Shown: positions 6,953 to 18,855, numbered from the stretch's first letter. The stretch is DNA of 64,000 bases from Collinsella sp. AF23-2 (GCF_003459245.1 NZ_QRVG01000001.1:124001-188000); one strand, 5' to 3'. Notes: generated by a model from the sequence alone, not told the origin. Made by a program: numbers and translations.

Positions 6953-9175
6953 ATGAATATGCTCAAAATCTCGAAGGCGATCTTTAGGTCGCTTCTCTCC
7001 TCCAGGTCGCTCTGTGTTGTCGTTGTTGCGTTGATGGTTCTTTGTGCTCTGCCCGTCTTCAGGAGCGCGGCTGGCATCGACGGACGGGTCGAATACCTCG
7101 AGTCGGGAATAACCCGTGTTGAGCAGGAATTGTCAGCATCCTATGCGGATGCGCTTGTGAATGCGGGGGAGGACGGTGTCTATACCTCTTCATCAAGCAT
7201 GCCCGCGCTTCTGTACCCTCTTGCCGCGGGACGTCTTATCTTGGCACCGCTCTCTCCCCTACTTCCGTTTCTGCAGATATCGGATGGAGAGTACACCTAT
7301 TATGACGGATCGAAGGAGTACTTGCTATGGGTCGCAACGGCCGTTGCCGTCTCGTTCCTTGCCGCGCGTCTTAACAAACGTGAAAAGCTCATCATCCAGG
7401 CACCGATGGGCGAGCTGGGTAGACTTGTTGCATCGAGCGTATGGGCGAGTGTTTTTGCAATGCTTGCCGTCCTCGCCATCAATCTTCCAGGGATAATCGC
7501 CGCGCTTGTGAAGAATGGCCCGGGCTCGCCGTTCTATCCGATAGGCTACATTCAATATGCGACTCCGGTTATCAAACCGGCTTGGCTGGTGTTCGCGCAG
7601 ACGGCCATCTTGCAATTCTTGGTGGCAGCGTTCATCTCGCTTGTCGTTCACCTTGCCGTGAAGATTGCCAATAACCCTACGCTTGGAATCGTGTTCGTAT
7701 GTGCCCTGATGGGGGTGACGATGGTTCCCGGGTATTACGGAAGATCCATCGCTTTACGTGAGTTCGCCCTGTTGAATCCCCTTACGTATGCGAACACTGA
7801 GTTGACCGTCGGCGCCTATAGCCCGTACCCGACAACGCAGATAGTGAATCTGCCTGGACTTTGCTTCGAGCGTGGCGCGATTGCCCTCGTATGCGCAATC
7901 GGGATCGAGGTGCTGGCAATTAGCCTGCTTTGCGTTGCTGGAAAGAGCGGCTGCGCGTGCCCGATATCCCCGATTTGTCTTGAGAGAGGTTCCTTCACTG
8001 CATCGAGAACGGCAACTCGTTCGAGCGCTTGTGCCTCCGCCGTTGCATACGTAAGAACGATGGGGAAACTGCTCCTGCGTTCTCCTACCCTCGCCGTATG
8101 CGCGATTGCAATGTCGACGACGATGCTGGCCCCGGCTCTGGTCGAGATGTTTCCTGACGCTGATAACGTTTCCGCTGTTCGGTATAGGGATGGGGAGCTC
8201 CGTTCAATAGATCGGTATCTAGAGCAGAACGCTGCGAATATGGACGTCGAGGGCAAAGCGGCCCTGGAAGACATGCGGGATGCTCTTTCGGGTTTCGTGT
8301 ACGCGCCTATGCCTGCGGAGGGGTTTCGAAGCCTTGCGACGTACGAGCGCGCTCGAGGTGAGCTGGGCGCGGCAGATGCGACTCTCCTGCAATCGATCGG
8401 AATCGAGCCGGAGACTCCTTCTCGTGCGGAGGCGCGCGCCCTTCTGCTTGAGTCGATCGCGAGCTTGCCGGAACCCAAGGTTTACGAGTTAAGTACGAAG
8501 ATGCCCCCATTAATCCTCCTTTCGTATCTCCAGGCAGCGCTTCCCTCCTTATTTTTGCTGTTGCCCGTGGTTGTCACATCGCTCGCGTGCACCCACCTGC
8601 AGTGTCGTTCCCTTCTGGTTCTCCAGATCCCCGCAACAGCGCATGTGCGTTTTCTGACGGCTGTTGCGCTGGCTCTCCTGCTTGGCTTGGTGCTGCTTTT
8701 GGTGTCGATGGTTCCCGCTGTCGTTGTGTCCGTGATTAAGAACGGTGCGGGTGGATCGGAGTATCCCGTCGCTCTCATTCGGGCGGGAGCTTCGACAACG
8801 TCCATGGTGGGGGAGGCGGTGTTGTGCAGTATTCCGTTGCTGGTCATGGCATACGGCGTGATTTCCGTCGTCGCTGCGTTGACAGCAGCGATTAGCCGCA
8901 ACCCCGTTGTCACCGGAATGGTTTGCGCGGTTCTCTTGGTGTTGGGTTCGTTGAGCGCTCATGTTGAAAGCGTGGGCATGGGCGTCGCGCTGCTGGCTCC
9001 ATTCGCCTCGTTTGATCCCGCTTCCCAGGTGGGGACGATTGGGTTCCTTGGGCGAGGGACGAACGCGATGCCTTTTGGAGAGGTCGTCGGCGCATCGGGC
9101 GCTCTGCTGGTGGTCTTGGGCGCCGTATCTCCGTTGATGGTGCGCCTGAGTGTTCCAAAGATCGAAAGGGGATGA
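6953..9175 (+). CDS. Large tandem-duplicated ABC-2-like membrane protein
   Basis: The 740-residue protein consists of two similar halves of about 370 residues. Each half has an N-terminal membrane helix, an extracytoplasmic stretch of about 100 residues, and then a block of about five helices. Both halves carry the same loop motif, KNGPGSPFYPIGY near residue 187 and KNGAGGSEYPVAL near residue 595. The architecture resembles the roughly 650-700-residue bacteriocin-associated integral membrane proteins of lactococcin-972 clusters. With the next gene it should form an export or immunity ABC transporter. ATG 6953 is preferred because AAGG lies 7 nt upstream; ATG 6887 directly after the peptide stop has no good site. 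The 3' end overlaps or abuts the ATPase gene. Confidence 0.65.
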   Translation: MNMLKISKAIFRSLLSSRSLCVVVVALMVLCALPVFRSAAGIDGRVEYLESGITRVEQELSASYADALVNAGEDGVYTSSSSMPALLYPLAAGRLILAPLSPLLPFLQISDGEYTYYDGSKEYLLWVATAVAVSFLAARLNKREKLIIQAPMGELGRLVASSVWASVFAMLAVLAINLPGIIAALVKNGPGSPFYPIGYIQYATPVIKPAWLVFAQTAILQFLVAAFISLVVHLAVKIANNPTLGIVFVCALMGVTMVPGYYGRSIALREFALLNPLTYANTELTVGAYSPYPTTQIVNLPGLCFERGAIALVCAIGIEVLAISLLCVAGKSGCACPISPICLERGSFTASRTATRSSACASAVAYVRTMGKLLLRSPTLAVCAIAMSTTMLAPALVEMFPDADNVSAVRYRDGELRSIDRYLEQNAANMDVEGKAALEDMRDALSGFVYAPMPAEGFRSLATYERARGELGAADATLLQSIGIEPETPSRAEARALLLESIASLPEPKVYELSTKMPPLILLSYLQAALPSLFLLLPVVVTSLACTHLQCRSLLVLQIPATAHVRFLTAVALALLLGLVLLLVSMVPAVVVSVIKNGAGGSEYPVALIRAGASTTSMVGEAVLCSIPLLVMAYGVISVVAALTAAISRNPVVTGMVCAVLLVLGSLSAHVESVGMGVALLAPFASFDPASQVGTIGFLGRGTNAMPFGEVVGASGALLVVLGAVSPLMVRLSVPKIERG

Positions 9176-9180
9176 TCTCG

Positions 9181-9921
9181 ATGATTGACCTTCAAACGCT
9201 GACGATCTCTTATGGAAAGAAGGTGCTCGTAGATTCGGTGAACGCTGAGTTTGCCCCGGGTACGGTCTACGGTCTCGTCGCTCCGAACGGGCATGGAAAG
9301 ACGACGTTGCTGCGTGCGATGGCAGGTTTGCCGGGTCCTCGCGTGGACGGGAGCATCGTTCTGGATGAGGTGCAGGGTACGGGTGCGAGAGAGGTCCGTT
9401 CTATGATCTTCTATGCACCTGGTGAGGGGACGCTGCTGTATCCCGGATTGCGTGCGGAAGATCACCTCAAGATGGTTTGCGATATGTGGCCGCACGCTCG
9501 CGATATCGAAGAGATAGTGGAACAAACGCAGATAGGCGAGTTCGCGAAGATGAGGATCCGCACTCTGAGCCAGGGCATGAAGCAGCAGCTTACCCTGGCG
9601 ATTGCGTATGCGACGGGCGCGCGGTACCTTCTATTAGATGAGCCCATGAACGCGCTCGACCCCAGCAGGGTGGACTTGCATTCCGAGATTCTCAGGAAGC
9701 TGGCCGATTCTGGTACGTGCATCATCATGTCATCCCACATCTTGGATTCGGTCGATAGGCTGTGCGATGAGATTCTGTTTTTGAAGGATGGGAGGCTCAT
9801 TAGAAGCATTCCGCAAGATGATGCTGCGCCGAAGTCTCCTGGATCCCATTTCGCAAAGCCTGCCGGACGCGCCGAGGGTGCGCTAAGCACGTATCGGCGA
9901 CTCTACGAAAAGGGCGGGTAG
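9181..9921 (+). CDS. ABC transporter ATP-binding protein of the peptide cassette
   Basis: The 246-residue ATPase has Walker A APNGHGKTT near residue 34, signature LSQGMKQQ near residue 129, and Walker B LLLDEPMNALDP near residue 148. It is the energising subunit for the duplicated permease encoded just upstream; the stop and start regions overlap. An alternative ATG at 9172 overlaps the permease stop by 4 nt, but ATG 9181 is better spaced from AAAGGGG. The closest motif pattern in the window is the ATPase half of the fused transporter at 10075-11883, so both derive from one subfamily. It is expected at the inner face of the membrane. Confidence 0.85.
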   Translation: MIDLQTLTISYGKKVLVDSVNAEFAPGTVYGLVAPNGHGKTTLLRAMAGLPGPRVDGSIVLDEVQGTGAREVRSMIFYAPGEGTLLYPGLRAEDHLKMVCDMWPHARDIEEIVEQTQIGEFAKMRIRTLSQGMKQQLTLAIAYATGARYLLLDEPMNALDPSRVDLHSEILRKLADSGTCIIMSSHILDSVDRLCDEILFLKDGRLIRSIPQDDAAPKSPGSHFAKPAGRAEGALSTYRRLYEKGG

Positions 9922-10074
9922 AAATGCAAGTTAAAAATCTATGTGGTCAATATGATGCCGTTGAACCCGCGTATCAATACCGCTCAGCCATTCGCCTCGC
10001 CCCCATCGCACGCATCTTCATTCGGTCTGTTACTTTTAATCTAACGATTCTTTGAGGAATGCAGGTGCTTCTGA

Positions 10075-11883
10075 ATGTACTGTCGACTTCTTCTCAAACT
10101 AATCCTAAGAGACAAGGCCGTATGGATTTCCACGCTCGTTCTTGCTGCAGCCTTTTCCGTCCCCATTGCGTTCAATTCACCCATCTACGGCCCCTTCTTT
10201 ATGAAGCAGGGCATGCAGGGCTTTGTCGACGCATTCAATACGCGCGCGCCCCAGGCCAGCGGCACAGACCTATCGCCAGAGCAGCAAGATGACGCTGAGC
10301 TTGCAAGATACGCGAACGCCGCCCTCGCCGCTCAAACCGACGCCGCCTTTCTCGACTCTGCCGAGAGCTACTACGCGCTCATGGACGAGGGCTTCCAATC
10401 CGGGTCCATCGTGGGGGACCAGGAGACCAATGACGCAGAGCTCGCATATTGCCGCGCTCTGAGCAGCTCCGGCATCGCGGATATCCCGGCCTCCGCAAAC
10501 GACCTGCCGTTCCTCTCCTTCCTGCCCTACGCCATTGCCCAGGCGCCGTCCTTCCTTCCCTTCATCCCCTTCCTTCTCTCGTCGATACTCGTGCTCGGCG
10601 CCACAAGGCCCGGGACCCTGGCGGCAAAGGCGCCCGTGCCCAAATTCCGGCGCCTTATCCAAACCGTGTTTTCGATAATTGGCGCGGGGACCGCGATGCT
10701 CCTCGCCGGCCTTGCGCCCGGGAGTATTTACGCCTTGGCCCTAAACGGCTTCGGGCAGATCGGGTACCCGATCGCCTTCTTCCATAACGGCGCGCTCACT
10801 ACCACGACCGCGGGAGACGTCTTCACGACCATACTTCTCGCGCTGCTCGCGGGTGGAACCTTGATATCCGTTTGTTCCGTCGTCCTATCGACCGCAACGA
10901 GGCGCGTCTTCGCGGGCCCCCTTACCTCCGCGTTGCTTGTCGCGGCCCCGGCATTCCCGTTATTGTCCGATTCGGCACTGGGGCATAATGCCGCGCTCGA
11001 GCTCCTGCCGCTGGCCGTGTTCTCGCCTATCGAGGCAACGGGTTACGTAGGATGCTTCCCAACAGAATTCATTGACTCCGGTTCAAGCGGTGCATCGATG
11101 CTTGCCGTGGCCCTGATATACGTCGCGGTCTTTTTTGCGGTCGGCGCCGTTGCGACACGTTCGCCCAAACAGTCTGAACCCGCGAAAAAGCGCCATGGGC
11201 TCGAGCTTCTGGACGTGAGCGTGGGATACGGAAGCACGACGATACTTTCAATCGGATCGCTTTTCTTGAGCCCGGGAACGGCGGCGGGCCTCATTGCTCC
11301 CAACGGCTCGGGGAAAACCACCTTTCTTGAAGCGCTGTCGGGCCAATTTCCCACCCGTATCCACTCGGGAAGCCTGGTGGCAGACGGAATCAGCCAACGT
11401 CAATCAGCCGAATTTGCAGAACTCGTCTACCTGAGCTCTTCAGGCGGCACGGATCTTTACCCCACGCTATCAGCCCTCGAGCACCTTGCTTTCGTTAGGG
11501 ATGCGTGGAAATCGGCCGCCGACATCGACTCGCTCTGCAGCTCCCTCGGAATCTCCCCATATCTCGACAAGCCGGCCCGTAAACTCTCGACGGGAATGAA
11601 GCAGCAGGTAAAGCTTGCCATGGCGATAGCGACCGATTGCCCGTACCTCATCCTCGATGAACCGCTGAACGGCCTCGATCCGGGAAAGCGGAAAACCTCC
11701 TGCGACGCGATGCGCAGCGAGGTGGCGCGGGGACGCAGCGTGCTCATTTCAAGCCATCTGCTCGACGACCTGGCAGACCTCACCGACTCGTTCTACTTCA
11801 TCGAGGCCGGCACGCTCGTGGAAAAGATCAAGTCGTCCTCGCAGACGCTCAAGCAGGAATACCTCGATACATACGAAGGATGA
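10075..11883 (+). CDS. Fused ABC permease-ATPase, single-chain transporter
   Basis: The 602-residue protein joins a membrane half and an ATPase half. Residues 1-370 carry an N-terminal helix, an extracytoplasmic region and about six helices. ATPase residues run from about 375, with Walker A APNGSGKTT near 407, signature LSTGMKQQ near 503 and Walker B LILDEPLNGLDP near 522. The permease loop LNGFGQIGYPIAF near residue 222 matches the repeated motif of the 740-residue protein upstream. It is therefore a related unit in which one permease module is fused to its ATPase, probably working as a homodimer. It has its own 153-nt upstream gap. Substrate is unknown; peptide export or self-immunity fits the context. 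Confidence 0.75.
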   Translation: MYCRLLLKLILRDKAVWISTLVLAAAFSVPIAFNSPIYGPFFMKQGMQGFVDAFNTRAPQASGTDLSPEQQDDAELARYANAALAAQTDAAFLDSAESYYALMDEGFQSGSIVGDQETNDAELAYCRALSSSGIADIPASANDLPFLSFLPYAIAQAPSFLPFIPFLLSSILVLGATRPGTLAAKAPVPKFRRLIQTVFSIIGAGTAMLLAGLAPGSIYALALNGFGQIGYPIAFFHNGALTTTTAGDVFTTILLALLAGGTLISVCSVVLSTATRRVFAGPLTSALLVAAPAFPLLSDSALGHNAALELLPLAVFSPIEATGYVGCFPTEFIDSGSSGASMLAVALIYVAVFFAVGAVATRSPKQSEPAKKRHGLELLDVSVGYGSTTILSIGSLFLSPGTAAGLIAPNGSGKTTFLEALSGQFPTRIHSGSLVADGISQRQSAEFAELVYLSSSGGTDLYPTLSALEHLAFVRDAWKSAADIDSLCSSLGISPYLDKPARKLSTGMKQQVKLAMAIATDCPYLILDEPLNGLDPGKRKTSCDAMRSEVARGRSVLISSHLLDDLADLTDSFYFIEAGTLVEKIKSSSQTLKQEYLDTYEG

Positions 11884-11957
11884 ATGTGGGGGAGTGTTCG
11901 GATGATAGTTGATATTCAAGGGCCAGCTCGTGTCGTGCCGAAAAGACCGTGAACCTT

Positions 11958-11986
11958 TTGTGGGACATGCGGCGCCGTGGTACCAT
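11958..11986 (+). promoter_or_regulatory. Promoter of rpmE
   Basis: TTGTGG at 11958-11963 and TACCAT at 11981-11986 are separated by 17 bp, upstream of the L31 leader hairpins. Confidence 0.55.
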
Positions 11987-11991
11987 AGCCG

Positions 11992-12070
11992 AGTTTGTTG
12001 TCTTGGTCGGAAACCAAGACGCCTTATGCGCTGATCGGTAACCAGCGCCTGACCAATAAGGAGTCCTACC
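11992..12070 (+). promoter_or_regulatory. L31 ribosomal-protein leader (Coriobacteria type)
   Basis: Two successive similar hairpins precede rpmE: GTCTTGG/CCAAGAC at 12000-12020 and GCGCTG/CAGCGC at 12028-12048. Their loops contain the near-identical GGTCGGAAACC and GATCGGTAACC. L31 autoregulatory leaders, including a Coriobacteria class, are established; assignment to that class is from position and structure, not from a covariance search. Confidence 0.6.
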
Positions 12071-12496
12071 ATGAAGCAGGGTATCCATCCCCAGTATGTC
12101 GAGTGCACGGTGACGTGCTCCTGCGGCAACACCTTCAAGACGCACGCTACCGTGTCCGAGATGAAGGTCGAGCTTTGCAACGAGTGCCACCCGTTCTACA
12201 CCGGCCAGCAGAAGTTCGTCGACACCGGTGGACGCGTCCAGCGCTTCGCCGACAAGTTCGGTGGCGCCGCTGCCGCCCAGCTCAAGAAGGCTGAGGAGGC
12301 CAAGGCTGCCAAGGCCGCCAAGGCTGCTGAGGCCGAGGCCGCTCGCAAGGCCGCCGCTGAGGCTAAGGCTGCCGAGAAGGCCAAGCGTGCTGCTAAGTTT
12401 GCCGAGGAGGCTGCCAAGCAGGCCGCCGAGGCTCCCGCAGAGGCTCCCGTCGAGGAGGCCGCTGCCGAGGCCGAGACCACCGAGGCTGCTGAGTAA
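12071..12496 (+). CDS. rpmE: Ribosomal protein L31 with long Ala/Lys/Glu tail
   Basis: Residues 1-65 are a normal zinc-type L31: MKQGIHPQY start, CSC at residues 16-18, CNEC at 37-40, and the [11 protein letters not shown] end. The remaining 75 residues are a low-complexity helix-prone tail of [13 protein letters not shown] repeats ending in an acidic [10 protein letters not shown] stretch. Ordinary L31 ends near residue 70, so the tail doubles the protein. The L31 core contacts 5S rRNA and bridges the ribosomal subunits; the tail would project from that site. The gene has its own leader and terminator. Confidence 0.92.
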   Translation: MKQGIHPQYVECTVTCSCGNTFKTHATVSEMKVELCNECHPFYTGQQKFVDTGGRVQRFADKFGGAAAAQLKKAEEAKAAKAAKAAEAEAARKAAAEAKAAEKAKRAAKFAEEAAKQAAEAPAEAPVEEAAAEAETTEAAE

Positions 12497-12533
12497 ATAG
12501 CTCGCCGCGGAATCACTCGCATTCATGGCATGA

Positions 12534-12574
12534 GGGCCGTGCATCCATTTGGGTGCGCGGCCCTTTTCTTTTTA
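12534..12574 (+). terminator. Rho-independent terminator of rpmE
   Basis: GGGCCGTGCATCC pairs with GGGTGCGCGGCCC across a short loop and is followed by TTTTCTTTTTATT. Confidence 0.9.
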
Positions 12575-12577
12575 TTG

Positions 12578-12680
12578 GTGCAAGCTAACCTGTCCCCGTG
12601 GCACCAAATGGCAGAGAGACGGCGTTTGCTCAGATAAAACCTGCCAAAATAAACCCGTTCCATTGCGGCAGGTTGGTCAT
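12578..12680. repeat. Two partial GGGGAC-family elements upstream of secA
   Basis: GGTGCAAGCTAACCTGTCCCC at 12578-12598 matches one half of the palindrome at 46157-46204. AAACCTGCCAAAATAAACCC with a following GGCAGGTT arm matches the element at 24768-24807. The rest of the 12497-12803 gap holds no gene. Confidence 0.55.
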
Positions 12681-12803
12681 AGTTATTACGTGGCGGTCGA
12701 GCTCGACCGTATAGGCCGCGCCTTGTTTGGCTAAAGTACAATCATCTGTGTTTAACTCGCCCGCAGCTGCACGGCGTGGGCGATGGCCAAAAAGGAAAAC
12801 CAC

Positions 12804-15610
<2,807 letters not shown>

Positions 15611-15611
<1 letters not shown>

Positions 15612-16759
15612 TGGCTGAGGCTTTAGAGGTAACGCCCGCCGAGCTGGACGCGTTTGCGGACCGGCTCGGTGAGGTCGAGTCGTATCTCCACTTGGACGAA
15701 AAGCGCACGCGCGTGACCGAGCTCGAGGCCAAAAGCGTGGCCCCCGGCTTTTGGGATGACGCCGACGCCGCCCGTGCCGCCATGGAGGAAATCGCGCGCA
15801 CCAAGGAAGATATCGCTGCCGTGGACAACGCGCGCGGCGAGCTATCTGACGCCCGCGCGGCGCTGGAGCTTGCCGAGGAGATGGGGGATGACCCCGACGC
15901 CGCCGCCCTTCGCGAGGAGGCTACAGCCACGGCTGAGCGCCTGGCACGTGTCATCGATGAGCTTGAGCTTTCGAGCTGGTTTACCGGTGAGTTCGATCAC
16001 GGCGATGCCATTGTGACCATCAAGCCCGGACAGGGTGGTCTGGAGGCCCAGGACTGGACCTTCATGCTCTTTAAGATGTACATGAAGTACTGCCAGCGTC
16101 GCGGCTGGAAGGTCACCATCAACGACTGTCCCGCAGCCGAGGTCATCGGCATCGACCGCGCGACCTTTACCGTCGAGGGCAAGGACGCATTTGGCATGCT
16201 GCGCGCCGAGGCCGGCGTCCACCGCTTGGTTCGCATTAGCCCCACCGACGACAAGAAGCGCCGCCAGACCACGTTTGCCGGCGTCGAGGTCATCCCCGTG
16301 CTACCCGATGATATCGACATCGAAATCAGTCCCGATGACATCCGCGTGGACGTGTACCACGCGAGCGGCCCGGGCGGTCAGGGCGTTAACACCACCGACT
16401 CCGCCGTGCGCGTGACGCATTTCCCCAGCGGCATTGTGGTTACCTGCCAAAACGAGCGCAGCCAGATCCAGAACAAGGCCGCGTGCATGCAGATCCTCAA
16501 GGCTCGCCTGTACGAGATTGAGCTCGAGAAGCGTGCTGAGGCGCTCGATGAGATCCGCGGACCCAAGACCACGATTGGTTTTGGCAACCAGATTCGCAGC
16601 TACGTACTCTACCCGTATCAGATGGTCAAGGACCTACGCACGGGCGTGGAGACCAGCAATGTCGAGGCCGTTCTTGACGATGGTGACCTGGACCCATTTG
16701 TTATTGGCTACCATCGCTGGGCCACCGGCAACGCTGACGCGGAGACCCCATCTGCATAA
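15611..16759 (+). CDS. prfB: Peptide chain release factor 2
   Basis: The 382-residue protein has an RF2-type coiled N-terminal domain and the GPGGQGVNTTDSAVR catalytic loop near residue 254, whose GGQ triggers peptidyl-tRNA hydrolysis at UGA and UAA stops. Unlike most bacterial prfB genes, it contains no in-frame UGA with programmed frameshift; the frame is uninterrupted from ATG. The codon-recognition tripeptide, normally SPF in RF2, reads SPT here (VRISPTDDKKRRQ near residue 212), so the third residue is the Thr seen in the RF1 PxT motif. It is coupled to secA by a one-base overlap. Confidence 0.94.
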
Positions 16760-16786
16760 ACCGCCCGGTTTATGTGGAAATGGATT

Positions 16787-16846
16787 AAAACCCTCCGAGC
16801 AGGGTGGTTTTGTATCCAAAGCAAACCCTGCGCAGGGGTGGTTTTT
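16787..16846 (+). terminator. Two tandem terminator-like hairpins after prfB
   Basis: AAAACCCT/AGGGTGGTTTT at 16787-16812 and AAACCCTG/CAGGGGTGGTTTTT at 16823-16846 share sequence and both end in T tracts. They look like a local duplication. A smaller AAACCG/CGGTTT hairpin lies just upstream. Confidence 0.7.
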
Positions 16847-16885
16847 GTCCGGCGAATCGGTAGAATCGAACATAAGAAGAAGTTC

Positions 16886-16914
16886 AAAGCGCATCCGTTT
16901 GGGTGCGCTTTTTT
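16886..16914 (+). terminator. Third terminator hairpin, before the YitT gene
   Basis: AAGCGCATCC pairs with GGGTGCGCTT, followed by TTTT. Its loop GTTTGGG echoes the rpmE terminator. Confidence 0.8.
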
Positions 16915-16926
16915 GAGGGAGGCTGC

Positions 16927-17817
16927 ATGGCATATCGTCTGGACATTAAGCGCATTCTTTCGATGAACTTCTTTCACGACCTGCCCCAGATTATGTTGGG
17001 ATGCGCTCTGGCCGCCATCGCGACCGACCTGTTTTTGATTCCCAACGGCCTTGCTGCCGGTGGCGTTACGGGCCTTGCCACCATTATCCAGGCGGTCGGC
17101 GCATCGCGCGGCCTATCACTTCCCGTTGGTATTCAGACGATCGTGATGAACGCCTTGCTGTTGCTGGTCGTTATGCGCGAGGGCGGCATGTTCTACGTGG
17201 TGCAGACCGCGACGGGCTTTGTGCTGCTGGGCTTCTTTACCGATCTGTTCGCCCCGTTTGTAGCACCTCTGGCGGATGCGGACCTGATGCTCCCTGCCAT
17301 GTGGGGCGGCATTATTACGGGCATCGGTTACGGCATGGTGTTGCGCGCCGGCGCCAACACCGGCGGCTCGGACACGATTGGCCAAATCATCTCGCGTAAT
17401 ACCTCACTGCCCGTGGGCTCGACCGTCATGGCGATCGATGTTGCCGTATGCGCGCTGTCGGCTCCGGTCTTTTCAATCGAAAACGCACTTTATGCAGGTC
17501 TTTCGATGGTCATTAGCGGTTATGTGATCGATGCCGTGGTCGATGGTGGCAACAAACGCCGTATGGTACTCATCATCTCGGACAAGTTCCCTGATATCGC
17601 TGCCGATATCATGTATGGCCTGGGTCGTGGTTGTACCAAGTTTAAGGCGACTGGCATGTATTCGGGTGCCGAGAAGCCGGTGATTATGGTCATCGTGAGC
17701 CGTCGAGAGCTCAATACCCTCAAGACGATCGTGCGTGAGCGTGATCCTCACGCCATTGTGACGGTTGCCGATGTTACGGAAACCTTTGGCGAGGGATTCA
17801 AGGACATTAACGCGTAG
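16927..17817 (+). CDS. YitT-family membrane protein with DUF2179 domain
   Basis: The 296-residue protein has five to six membrane segments over residues 15-190, including the GLAAGGVTGLATII and RAGANTGGSDTIGQII motifs typical of YitT/DUF161 proteins. A cytosolic DUF2179 domain follows (RGCTKFKATGMYSG near 235 to the end), resembling small ligand-binding folds. The transported molecule is not established for the family. ATG 16927 follows GGGAGG at the correct distance. It stands alone between terminators and the transketolase genes. Confidence 0.85.
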   Translation: MAYRLDIKRILSMNFFHDLPQIMLGCALAAIATDLFLIPNGLAAGGVTGLATIIQAVGASRGLSLPVGIQTIVMNALLLLVVMREGGMFYVVQTATGFVLLGFFTDLFAPFVAPLADADLMLPAMWGGIITGIGYGMVLRAGANTGGSDTIGQIISRNTSLPVGSTVMAIDVAVCALSAPVFSIENALYAGLSMVISGYVIDAVVDGGNKRRMVLIISDKFPDIAADIMYGLGRGCTKFKATGMYSGAEKPVIMVIVSRRELNTLKTIVRERDPHAIVTVADVTETFGEGFKDINA

Positions 17818-18024
17818 GGCAGGCTGCGTCCCATCCAAAAGACGTTCACATTGATAAACCGTTTCATCAGCGGTTCTGCCTGCTCAATTGTTCAAATAAT
17901 GATAAAAACTCTGGTAAAGCCATCAGTTTCCAGCATAATGAATAACGTACGTGCATTGCGGCTGTGTTGGGATGACCTTCTGTGCCGTGCGCATTTTGTC
18001 TAATGAGGATGAAAGGAAGGCACA

Positions 18025-18855
18025 ATGAGCGACGAAGAGCTCAAAAAGGTTGCCAACGAGGTAAGGAAGGGCATCGTCACCGGTGTGCACGCTGCCAAGT
18101 CCGGCCATCCGGGCGGTTCGCTCGGCGCTGCCGACATCATGACCTATCTGTACTTTGAGGAAATGAACGTCGACCCGGCCGATCCCCGCAAGGCCGATCG
18201 CGACCGCTTCGTGCTTTCCAAGGGCCATTGCGCGCCTGGTCTGTACGCCGTGCTCGCCGAGCGTGGGTTCTTCCCCAAGGAGGATCTCGAGACGCTGCGC
18301 CACATCGGTAGCCACCTGCAGGGTCATCCCAACATGAACGACACCCCGGGTGTCGATATGTCCACCGGTTCGCTCGGCCAGGGCATCTCCGCCGCCGTGG
18401 GCATGGCCGTTGCCGCCAAGCACTGGGGCGATACTTACCGCACGTACGCCCTGCTGGGTGATGGCGAGAGCGAGGAAGGCCAGGTCTGGGAGGCCGCCAT
18501 GTTTGCCGGCAACCAGCAGCTCGATAACCTTTGCGTGATCGTCGACCACAATGGCCTGCAGATCGATGGTCCCGTCGAGGAGGTCAACGACCCCATGCCG
18601 CTCGCCGACAAGTTCCGCGCCTTTAAGTTCCACGTGGTGGAGCTTGCCGACGGCAACGATTTCGATCAGATCCGCGCCGCCTTTGCCGAGGCTCGCGCTG
18701 CCAAGGGTCAGCCGACCGCCATTATTGCCGAGACCACGAAGGGCAAGGGCGTCTCCTTCATGGAGAACCAGGTGGGCTGGCATGGTAAGGCCCCCAACGA
18801 TGAACAGTTTGAGCAGGCCATGGCAGAGCTCACGGCCGCCGGAGAGGAGCTCTAG
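18025..18855 (+). CDS. Transketolase, N-terminal (TPP pyrophosphate-binding) subunit
   Basis: The 276-residue subunit corresponds to the first third of a full transketolase. It contains KSGHPGGSLGAADIM near residue 23 and the TPP motif GDGESEEGQVWEA near residue 149. Split transketolases of this form are common in anaerobes; the two polypeptides assemble into the active ThDP enzyme of the non-oxidative pentose phosphate pathway. The C-terminal subunit starts one base after the TAG stop (18857), so the two genes form an operon. AAAGGAAGG precedes the ATG. Confidence 0.93.
   Translation: MSDEELKKVANEVRKGIVTGVHAAKSGHPGGSLGAADIMTYLYFEEMNVDPADPRKADRDRFVLSKGHCAPGLYAVLAERGFFPKEDLETLRHIGSHLQGHPNMNDTPGVDMSTGSLGQGISAAVGMAVAAKHWGDTYRTYALLGDGESEEGQVWEAAMFAGNQQLDNLCVIVDHNGLQIDGPVEEVNDPMPLADKFRAFKFHVVELADGNDFDQIRAAFAEARAAKGQPTAIIAETTKGKGVSFMENQVGWHGKAPNDEQFEQAMAELTAAGEEL

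Noticed and set aside
11884..12070. Right attachment site of the 4.9-11.9 kb island
   Set aside because: No direct repeat shared with 4.5-4.9 kb was found, and the region is occupied by the rpmE promoter and leader.
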